Source: a bacterium
GTDB taxonomy: Bacteria > SZUA-79 > Acidulodesulfobacterales > Acidulodesulfobacteraceae
DNA: 13,753 nucleotides
Assembly (NCBI GenBank): GCA_021813595.1
Contig: JAKAKF010000024.1
Location: forward strand, 1 to 13,753
Direction: 5' to 3'
The notes beneath the pieces were generated by a model. That model had not been told where the DNA came from. It did not search any database and saw nothing but the letters and a program-made list of their open reading frames with translations. A program made the translations under genes and the position numbers. This document shows positions 1 to 6,146 of the stretch, piece by piece. The first letter of the stretch is position 1. Each line of letters starts with the position of its first letter.

Positions 1-2
1 CT

Positions 3-356
3 GATTGCAGGGAGTCGTACGAAATTAGCGGCGAAGACGTTAAACTTTTAATTTCGGACGAACAGTCGGAAATAATGCCCGTAATAAATGAAATTCTTTC
101 AAGAGGAACGTTTTATACTCAGAAAGGCTGTAAAGAATGTAATTTTACCGGATATAAGGGCAGAACCGCTATATATGAAATTCTCGAAGTTAACGACGAC
201 ATAAGGTCTTTGATTATGACCAGGGCAAGCTCTCAGGAGATAAAATTAAAAGCCGTTAAATTCGGAATGAGCACCTTGAGGGTCGAGGCCATAAGGAAAT
301 TTGCATCCGGACTTACGTCTATTGCCGAAGTAGTAAGGGTTTCCGAAGAAGATTAA
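3..356 (+). CDS. gspE: Type II secretion ATPase GspE, C-terminal part only
   Basis: The reading frame is open from the left edge (first whole codon at base 3) to the TAA at 354-356, so 117 C-terminal residues are visible and the N-terminus and Walker motifs lie outside. GspE is the cytoplasmic hexameric ATPase that powers pseudopilus assembly. The visible part holds the second half of the family's tetracysteine zinc module: one Cys at the edge (DC), then GCKECNFTGYKGRTAIYE about 40 residues on, a spacing typical of GspE/PulE. The tail (RVEAIRKFASGLTSIAEVVRV) is the usual C-terminal helix. An in-frame ATG at 75 is internal, because the homology runs upstream of it. The type IV pilus ATPase PilB shares these motifs, but the downstream gsp genes favour GspE. 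Confidence 0.9.
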   Translation, partial: DCRESYEISGEDVKLLISDEQSEIMPVINEILSRGTFYTQKGCKECNFTGYKGRTAIYEILEVNDDIRSLIMTRASSQEIKLKAVKFGMSTLRVEAIRKFASGLTSIAEVVRVSEED

Positions 357-427
357 ACTAATTAAACCGTTAAAACCTAATTTTATAATATTACATTAAT
401 AAAATTAATATTAATTTCCGTTATAAA

Positions 428-1114
428 ATGCTCCTAAACGAAACTAAAATAATAAATCGACCTGTTATTTTTCGAGAATCGGCCTTTACTTTGATAGAAA
501 CCTTAATCGCCATGGTAGTTCTTTCGATAATGCTTCTGTTTTTATATTTTATATTTAAAACAACCGTCAGAAATAGAAATTTAGCCGTAAAATCCAGCAA
601 ACCTTACATAGAAGCAAATTTAATATTCAGCGAATTTCATAAAAAACTTACGGAATTTAATTATTCATATCCCGTTTTTATTGCTGATTATGACACAAAG
701 AACGGACAAAAATTGCCGTATGTATATTTTTCAGGTTTGTCCGAAACTCCAGTACCTTTCTCGAAAGCGGAATCGAAAGAAAACATTAATTATTTTTACT
801 TAAAAAGGCAAAAAAATAAAAATATAAATAGACAAATAAAAATGAAGAGCGTCGCAAATACTATACTTTACGAACTTATATACGAACGCTCTTTTTATAA
901 AAATAAAGACGGAAACCTCAAAGTTTTTTTAGACAAAGTCGTAATAGCAAAAAACCTAGCTTTTTTATATATCGCTTATTATTACGGAGGATTATGGCTT
1001 GACAGGTTTAATTATAATGCCTATAATTCAGCGCCGTTGGGCGTTAAATTAAAATTTGGAATTCTTGTGAACGGAACAGTAAATAAATTTAAATATCAAT
1101 TTAATATGCAGTAG
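428..1114 (+). CDS. gspJ: Minor pseudopilin GspJ-like
   Basis: A 228-residue class III prepilin-like protein. A 19-residue leader is followed by FTLIETLIAMVVLSIM and a hydrophobic helix (about residues 20-45), with Glu24 at mature position +5. The length and the C-terminal region (a run of aromatics, LWLDRF, then LGVKLKFGI) resemble the GspJ pattern of YYD..W..W....LP..V, so GspJ is preferred over GspI or PilV. GspJ sits at the pseudopilus tip with GspI and GspK. Two oddities: the residue before the expected cleavage site is Ala19, not the near-invariant Gly, and an acidic Glu17 sits just before it in a leader that is normally basic. No clear Shine-Dalgarno precedes ATG 428. It lies 71 bases after gspE. 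Confidence 0.72.
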   Translation: MLLNETKIINRPVIFRESAFTLIETLIAMVVLSIMLLFLYFIFKTTVRNRNLAVKSSKPYIEANLIFSEFHKKLTEFNYSYPVFIADYDTKNGQKLPYVYFSGLSETPVPFSKAESKENINYFYLKRQKNKNINRQIKMKSVANTILYELIYERSFYKNKDGNLKVFLDKVVIAKNLAFLYIAYYYGGLWLDRFNYNAYNSAPLGVKLKFGILVNGTVNKFKYQFNMQ

Positions 1115-1168
1115 ATATAAAATCTTTTTCAATTCTATAGGTATATTATGTACATACAAACAGTCTTT

Positions 1169-1197
1169 TTGTAAAAAAAAGCCGAAAATATTATAAT
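1169..1197 (+). promoter_or_regulatory. Candidate sigma70-type promoter for gspG
   Basis: TTGTAA (1169-1174), a 17-base spacer, then a perfect TATAAT (1192-1197) lie in the 160-base gap before gspG. The transcript would start near 1204, giving a leader of about 70 bases. A separate promoter suits GspG, which is needed in larger amounts than the minor pseudopilins. The DNA is very AT-rich, so a chance match is possible. Confidence 0.4.
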
Positions 1198-1274
1198 TTC
1201 TTTATACATTGTTATATTATATATAGATTTTTATGCGGTATTTTAATAAAATATATAGGTGAGGCTATATAAAT

Positions 1275-1739
1275 ATGTGCAAATACGTTAAATATTCAAA
1301 TAAATTTAAATCGTTAAATTCAAACGGCGGTTTTACTTTAATCGAACTTTTGATAGTTCTCGTAATTATCGCCATCCTTGCAACCATAATAGTTCCCAGG
1401 ATAATGTTTGCTCCGCACAAAGCTAAAGAGACGGCCGCAGTGGTTCAGATCAAAAATTTTGAAACGGCGCTTGCCCTCTACAAACTTCAGAGTGGAAACT
1501 ATCCTACGACTGCGCAAGGCTTGGAAGCGCTTGTTAAAAAACCGGATATTCCTCCAATTCCCAAACATTATCAAAAAGGCGGATATTTGAGCCATATTCC
1601 TGACGACCCTTGGGGCAATAAATATATTTACATATCGCCGTCTAAACATGGAGCATATGCCATAATATCTTATGGGCCTACCGGTGCGCCCGGCGGAAAA
1701 GGGAAAGACGCGCCTATAGAAAGTTGGAAAATAAAATAA
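1275..1739 (+). CDS. gspG: Major pseudopilin GspG
   Basis: A 154-residue prepilin that would be cleaved by the prepilin peptidase after Gly19 (NGG|FTLIELLIVLVIIAIL, Glu at +5) and form the pseudopilus shaft. The GspG hallmarks are present: the alpha1 helix, then YPTTAQGLEALV, a DPWGNKYIY motif, and a Gly-rich C-terminal loop SYGPTGAPGGKGKDAP ending in ESW. That loop is the calcium site of the family, usually of the form SYGADG..GG.G.DADI. Here two of the three usual acidic positions are Thr136 and Pro147, and only Asp145 remains. ATG 1275 is preceded by GAGG at 1261-1264 (10-base spacing). It lies in the gsp operon between gspJ and gspF. Confidence 0.96.
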   Translation: MCKYVKYSNKFKSLNSNGGFTLIELLIVLVIIAILATIIVPRIMFAPHKAKETAAVVQIKNFETALALYKLQSGNYPTTAQGLEALVKKPDIPPIPKHYQKGGYLSHIPDDPWGNKYIYISPSKHGAYAIISYGPTGAPGGKGKDAPIESWKIK

Positions 1740-1794
1740 GATAGATAAAAAATAAAACGAGTCAAAATCCTTATAAAATTTATGTATAATATGT

Positions 1795-3165
1795 ATGCCT
1801 ATTTTTAGCTATACCGGCCTAAATACAAAAGGTTCAAAGGTTAAAGGCTTATTAGAGTCAAATAACAAACAGGAAGCGCTTTTTGCATTAAAAGAAAAAG
1901 GAGTATATGCAACAGATATAGTCTTATCGGACGGTTTGTCAATTTCCTCTTCGCTTTCGCATTTGTCTAAATCTCATTATTCGTCTTTGTCTGCGTCCGC
2001 GCCTGAGGCTTCGCCTTCCACATCCCCCGTTAAAACTAACTCAGCTTTTAAAATATCTATCAAAGAATCCTTTAAGCTAACCTTCAAAGATACCTTAATT
2101 AAATTATTAAATACAAAAATAGAAAAAAAACCTTCTCAGACCGACATCATTATGTTTTTCAAGGAACTATACTCCCTTATAAATTCAGGGATACCTTTGT
2201 ACGACGCCATATACGAGCAGAAAAGCGACGTAAAGAACCATTATTTTAAGAAAATATTGTCGGAAATATCTTTAAGCATTAAAGAGGGCAAGTCTTTTTC
2301 CGACTGTTTGTCCTCCTATCCGTCGGTTTTCCCAAGCCTTATCGTTTCTTCAGTAAAGGCAGGCGAAGAATCAGGTTCGCTTGCTCCTGTACTGAACAAG
2401 ATTGCCGCATATTCTGAAGAAAAATACAATACGGTAAAAAAAATCAAAGCGTCGCTAATATATCCGCTGATAATGACCGTCGTTGGATTTCTGATTTTAT
2501 TTTATATAGTCGTTTACGTAGTTCCTATTATATCTAAAATTTTTAAATCTATGCACCACGTACTTCCTTTGCCGACGCGAATAGTTTTATTCGGCAGTTT
2601 TTTGTTTTCCCATTATCTTATATTATTTTTGCTCTTAATTTTAGCTGTTTATATATTTTTTAAAAAATATATGAATACCTCCAAAGGCAGGCGAAATATT
2701 GACGGGATGCTCTTAAAAATTCCGGTTGTCGGAAAATTTATTATATTAAACGAAGTAAACTTGTTTTCACAGAGTCTTTCCATGCTATTAACAAGCGGCA
2801 TTAACTTAAACAGGGCGATAATCATAGCTTCGTCGAATTTTCGGAATACCTTGCTTAAAGAGGCAATTTTAGACGCCAATAAAAGCCTTGAGGAAGGGAA
2901 CGGCTTATCCGGTCCGCTTTACAAATCGAATCTTTATCCGCCGATTTTTTTAAAAATGGTAAAAGCGGGGGAAAAGAGTTCGAATATCGAAGAAATGCTT
3001 CTAACGGCGTCAAATATAATGAAAAGCGAAATAGATTTTTATATAATATCTTTAACTTCGGCATTAGAGCCGGCTATGGTTATATTTATGGGGCTTATGG
3101 TCGGGTTTATAGTAATATCCATAATGCTTCCTATTTTTGAAATGAGTTCTCTGATAAATAAATAA
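1795..3165 (+). CDS. gspF: Type II secretion inner-membrane platform protein GspF
   Basis: A 456-residue polytopic membrane protein, the platform that couples GspE to pseudopilus assembly. It starts with the family signature MPIFSYTGLNTKGSKVKG, which fixes ATG 1795; the ATG at 1791 is out of frame. Two T2SSF domains follow, at about residues 116-245 (FFKELYSLINSGIPLYDAI, then VKAGEESG) and about 320-450 (LSMLLTSGINLNRAI, then VKAGEKSS). Each ends in hydrophobic helices, and there are three likely membrane segments near 222-246, 265-290 and 425-450. A Ser-rich linker at residues 48-83 separates the N-terminal domain from the first T2SSF domain and lengthens the protein beyond the usual 400 or so. 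No clear Shine-Dalgarno is seen. Confidence 0.95.
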   Translation: MPIFSYTGLNTKGSKVKGLLESNNKQEALFALKEKGVYATDIVLSDGLSISSSLSHLSKSHYSSLSASAPEASPSTSPVKTNSAFKISIKESFKLTFKDTLIKLLNTKIEKKPSQTDIIMFFKELYSLINSGIPLYDAIYEQKSDVKNHYFKKILSEISLSIKEGKSFSDCLSSYPSVFPSLIVSSVKAGEESGSLAPVLNKIAAYSEEKYNTVKKIKASLIYPLIMTVVGFLILFYIVVYVVPIISKIFKSMHHVLPLPTRIVLFGSFLFSHYLILFLLLILAVYIFFKKYMNTSKGRRNIDGMLLKIPVVGKFIILNEVNLFSQSLSMLLTSGINLNRAIIIASSNFRNTLLKEAILDANKSLEEGNGLSGPLYKSNLYPPIFLKMVKAGEKSSNIEEMLLTASNIMKSEIDFYIISLTSALEPAMVIFMGLMVGFIVISIMLPIFEMSSLINK

Positions 3166-3179
3166 AAAGAAAAAATAAA

Positions 3180-3839
3180 ATGAAAGATAAAATATTCTTA
3201 AAAGTCTTATATAAACTTGCTTATTTTCTTGTATTTCTTTTTCTTCTAATTATACTTACGTTTATTTTTTTCCCGTACGGCAGGCTTAAAAAACCGCTCG
3301 AACTATCGTTTTACGATTATACGGGTTTGAAGGCTTCTATAAAATCTATTTCGCCCTCCGTCTTTTTCGGTTTGAATTTAACGGGAATTAAAATTTATAG
3401 ACCTTCTTCTATAGGCGGTAAAAATAAAAACGATATTGCATATATAAAAAATATTTATATAAAGGATATTATTGCAACCGGGGCGGATTATCTGCTTTTC
3501 AAAGATATTCCCGTAAATTTAAATTTTGAAGGCATTAAAATAAATTCAGTTAAAAAAGGTTTTATAAATATTCCGGCATTAAATCTTAAAAGTTTAAAAA
3601 CTGATTTTTATATTAAGAACGTTTCTATAAGCGGCAGACTTTTGTTTTTCGGAGACGTCTCAGGCAGTTTAAATATAAAAAGCGCCCAAATAAAGCCGGT
3701 ATTTAAGATAAATAGCGGGGTTTTCAAGGTTAAACCCGATAAATCCCTTTACGGCAAGTTTTCGACGCTTTTTGCTACAATATTTAAAAAAGGTAAAGAC
3801 GGTTATTTTATTTACGATATAAATAATTTATTACTTTGA
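3180..3839 (+). CDS. gspN: Type II secretion protein GspN-like
   Basis: A 219-residue protein with a short basic N-terminus, one strong membrane helix (about 11-31) and a beta-rich periplasmic part. The segment after the helix (FFPYGRLKKPLELSFYDYTGLKA, then a Gly-Leu-Asn-Leu-Thr-Gly-Ile pattern) resembles the N-terminal region of the GspN family found in delta-type T2SS loci. These proteins are bitopic inner-membrane accessories of unsettled role. It seems shorter than many relatives. The gene lies 14 bases after gspF, and its TGA stop overlaps the TTG start of gspH, so translation is probably coupled. The family assignment rests on this N-terminal pattern and on context. Confidence 0.68.
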   Translation: MKDKIFLKVLYKLAYFLVFLFLLIILTFIFFPYGRLKKPLELSFYDYTGLKASIKSISPSVFFGLNLTGIKIYRPSSIGGKNKNDIAYIKNIYIKDIIATGADYLLFKDIPVNLNFEGIKINSVKKGFINIPALNLKSLKTDFYIKNVSISGRLLFFGDVSGSLNIKSAQIKPVFKINSGVFKVKPDKSLYGKFSTLFATIFKKGKDGYFIYDINNLLL

Positions 3840-4366
3840 ACAAAACATTCAAAAACGGCGCAACGGCTTTAAACGGATTAAAGGATTTAAAAGGCTTTAC
3901 TTTATTGGAACTCCTCATAGTTTTAATAATAGTTTCCGTTATGCTCGTAATTACATATCCTTTAATAAACAATTTCATACTTTATCCGGGTTACGGCAAG
4001 GACTTCAATAAAACCGTTAAGATACTAAAATATCTGATGAATAAACGTTATTCGGAAAATAAATTTCCTGCAGTGTTTGTAAGTTTCGATTTTAAAAAAA
4101 ATATGACGGAAATTTATTATAAAAATAAAAAAAATTTAAAACTTAAACCTTTTAAGAAATTAAAAATATATAAGATTTTATATAAGAATATCCGTCTCTA
4201 TAAAATAGAAACTAAAGGGAAGACTTATAAAAAGGGGCATATATTCGAGGAGATTTCCGAAAATTATGTTTCTCCGCCTTTTGAATTGTTTTTTAATTCA
4301 GGAAAAGGCAAAAAAACGTTAAGTTTAAACGTAGATACGTATGCAGGTAAAATTGTCGCGCATTAG
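3836..4366 (+). CDS. gspH: Minor pseudopilin GspH-like, TTG start
   Basis: A 176-residue prepilin. A 20-residue leader ends in LKG|FTLLELLIVLIIVSVML, with Gly at -1 and Glu at +5. The C-terminal half (FELFF, a short Gly turn, then TLSLNVDTYAGKIVAH) fits the GspH/FimT pattern in which strands end in a 'G.i.v' motif. GspH is a minor pseudopilin near the pseudopilus tip. The start is TTG 3836: an in-frame TAA lies at 3824-3826, and the first ATG downstream falls inside the membrane helix, so TTG is the only reasonable choice. It overlaps the gspN stop as TTGA. No Shine-Dalgarno is visible, so translation probably depends on ribosomes arriving from gspN. Confidence 0.8.
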   Translation: MNKTFKNGATALNGLKDLKGFTLLELLIVLIIVSVMLVITYPLINNFILYPGYGKDFNKTVKILKYLMNKRYSENKFPAVFVSFDFKKNMTEIYYKNKKNLKLKPFKKLKIYKILYKNIRLYKIETKGKTYKKGHIFEEISENYVSPPFELFFNSGKGKKTLSLNVDTYAGKIVAH

Positions 4367-4371
4367 ATTTT

Positions 4372-5382
4372 TTAAGAAATGAACTCATATATTTTATATT
4401 TGCTTCCGTTTATGTAATAGAGCGATTTTATATGCGTTCTTCCGCTTTTATATCGTCCGTAGGATTTGATGAGATAAAAATCCGAAGTTATTTCTATCCG
4501 GTTTACTATGGATTGAAGAATAGAGGAATTAAACCCGGGAACGCCGGAAAGAGCGGATACGGAAGTTAAAGGATTTAAGGTTCTGTAATTTGTCAATTCC
4601 TGCGCGGAGCTTTCGCTTATCATCGGACTTAAAGATTCTATTACTTGGTACGGGGCCGTGTTTATATCTATTAAGCCAGAAGAATTACAAGTTAAAAAAT
4701 GTTTTAATATGAAATAATATCTGTATTTCATATTATATACTAGCATTAAGTCGCGTATGTTTAAAAAAGGATTTTTATATTCGCCGTTTAAAACCGGAAT
4801 ATTTGGGTTGGGGAACGCCGGCGCAAAATACCCCTTAAAGGTTGAACCTGAGCCGCCGACTGCGCCGGCGCCTCCCCTGTCCCCCATTAATCCCTTTCCG
4901 GCCGGGTTAAATTTCAGTTCGAGCTGTTCGTAATTTAACCGGTTTTTTTGCATAAAGGCAACGATATTTTCTAAAACGTTTGCAGGAATTCCCAGTATAT
5001 AAAACAGCCTCTGCAATTCTGCATATTCCGTTTCGTTTATCTGGTTATCGGAAAATATCAGCTGGTTAATATTTAATTTTGAATCGTTGTTCGCTATCTT
5101 CATCTTTATATAGCCGCCAAGAACCGGAAATCCGTTTTGGTATGGAGCCGTTTTATTTAAAAGATTCTGATAAGCAGCGGGATTTGCCCCGTACTGCGAA
5201 ATAAAAAACGTGGCAAGTTCTACTCCCGATTTAGCTATGTAGTAAGATTTATTTTTGTATTTATAATTTGCCGCATATTTAATATAATGTAGAGTATTGG
5301 AAAGAAAAGCCAGTATTATGGAACTTAAAAGCATCAATATTAGTAATACGTATAAAAATGCCGAGCCGTTTCTGTTTTTCAT
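4372..5382 (-). CDS. gspK: Minor pseudopilin GspK, inverted within the locus
   Basis: A 336-residue protein. Its N-terminus KNRNG|SAFLYVLLILMLLSSII is prepilin-like but lacks Glu at +5 (Tyr11 there), as expected of GspK, the cap of the pseudopilus tip. Other family marks are AKSGVELATFF after the helix, SKLNINQL near residue 101, and the helix-hairpin-helix-like IDINTAPYQVIESLSP towards the C-terminus. A Gly-rich insert occupies residues 160-184. The gene is on the opposite strand to all other gsp genes: its stop is 5 bases from the gspH stop, and it diverges from gspM. ATG 5382 has no obvious Shine-Dalgarno. Confidence 0.9.
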   Translation of the reverse strand: MKNRNGSAFLYVLLILMLLSSIILAFLSNTLHYIKYAANYKYKNKSYYIAKSGVELATFFISQYGANPAAYQNLLNKTAPYQNGFPVLGGYIKMKIANNDSKLNINQLIFSDNQINETEYAELQRLFYILGIPANVLENIVAFMQKNRLNYEQLELKFNPAGKGLMGDRGGAGAVGGSGSTFKGYFAPAFPNPNIPVLNGEYKNPFLNIRDLMLVYNMKYRYYFILKHFLTCNSSGLIDINTAPYQVIESLSPMISESSAQELTNYRTLNPLTSVSALSGVPGFNSSILQSIVNRIEITSDFYLIKSYGRYKSGRTHIKSLYYINGSKYKIYEFIS

Positions 5383-5431
5383 ATAAGGCCGTAATTTTTT
5401 TTTAAATAAAATTAATAAATAATAAAAATTG

Positions 5432-5440
5432 ATTATACCA
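5432..5440 (-). promoter_or_regulatory. Candidate extended -10 promoter for gspK
   Basis: Read on the minus strand this is TGGTATAAT, a perfect extended -10 (TG, one base, TATAAT). Transcription would start near 5425, about 43 bases ahead of the gspK ATG. No good -35 box is seen, which extended -10 promoters can lack. gspK must have its own promoter because it is inverted. Confidence 0.45.
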
Positions 5441-5446
5441 CAATAT

Positions 5447-5474
5447 TTGACATGATACCTGATATTGCTAACCT
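5447..5474 (+). promoter_or_regulatory. Candidate promoter for gspM-waaA
   Basis: A perfect TTGACA (5447-5452), a 16-base spacer and a weak TAACCT (5469-5474) carrying an extended TGC (5466-5468). Transcription would start about 15 bases ahead of gspM. TATAAA at 5475-5480 is a better -10 by sequence, but 22 bases from the -35 is too far. The element sits back to back with the gspK promoter, so the two may exclude each other. Confidence 0.35.
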
Positions 5475-5496
5475 TATAAATTATTTTATGTAAAAT

Positions 5497-6126
5497 ATGG
5501 ATATTAATTTATATTTAAAAGATTTAAAAAGCAGAAAGATTGTGTTATTAAGCGCAGCGGTTTTCCTCTTAGTAATCGTATTCGTTTTTTCTATAATTTT
5601 ACCGCTGAACCATTCCATTCGCCTGAGCTCAATAGCCGTTAAAAATCAGAAAGCTATATTAAATTATGTCTTAAAATATTCATATAAAATAAATTCTATA
5701 AAATCAAAAGCGGCAATTTCTGCCGGCAATTCATCCGCATCCGTCGCATCCGGAAAAACCGGAGGCAGCGCCGAAAGTAAATCCGAAGGCAAGGGCTATA
5801 TTAAGTTTATATCTTCGCTTTTTAAATATTTTAAAATAAATAAAACCCAGATATCTAAATTGTATTCAAGATATTCTTCCGCGGTAAAAGACGCCAAGAC
5901 AGGCGCAGGCGGTTCAAACGGCGCAGGCGGCGTAACTGCAAAGCGTTCTAAAGAAGCGATTCTTATATCGCTTAAAGGTTTAAGCCTCGATCAGTGCGTA
6001 AATCTAATTTATGCGGTATCGCATTCGTCCGGTGAATACGGAGCCGATATTATCTCTATAAAAATGAAAAAAAATTTTACAAACGCCAAACTTCTTAATT
6101 TAACTATTAATATAGTCAGGCATTAA
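5497..6126 (+). CDS. gspM: Type II secretion protein GspM-like
   Basis: A 209-residue bitopic membrane protein. It has a short basic cytoplasmic N-terminus, one membrane helix (about 14-36), a helical stretch to about residue 70, and a C-terminal domain of alternating strands and helices (ILISLKGLSLDQCVNLIYAV through the end) compatible with the ferredoxin-like fold of GspM/PilO. GspM pairs with GspL to dock the GspE ATPase at the platform. Two Ser/Gly/Lys-rich low-complexity segments at residues 71-100 and 134-150 flank a conserved-looking helix. Sequence similarity to named GspM proteins is weak to the eye; topology, size and locus carry the call. No gspL is next to it. waaA follows after 20 bases. 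Confidence 0.6.
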   Translation: MDINLYLKDLKSRKIVLLSAAVFLLVIVFVFSIILPLNHSIRLSSIAVKNQKAILNYVLKYSYKINSIKSKAAISAGNSSASVASGKTGGSAESKSEGKGYIKFISSLFKYFKINKTQISKLYSRYSSAVKDAKTGAGGSNGAGGVTAKRSKEAILISLKGLSLDQCVNLIYAVSHSSGEYGADIISIKMKKNFTNAKLLNLTINIVRH

Positions 6127-6146
6127 AGAAATAATGCCGCATAAAA

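Noticed and set aside
357..427. AT-rich inverted sequence (ATTAAT repeats) between gspE and gspJ, considered as a terminator
   Set aside because: The pairing is A/T only with no GC stem or T-run, as expected by chance in such AT-rich DNA.
1338..1649. A 103-codon minus-strand frame inside gspG
   Set aside because: It is antisense to a well-supported major pseudopilin and resembles nothing known.
6134..6146. ATG at 6134 as an alternative start for waaA
   Set aside because: It is out of frame with the WaaA homology; ATG 6147 begins the correct frame just before the membrane anchor.
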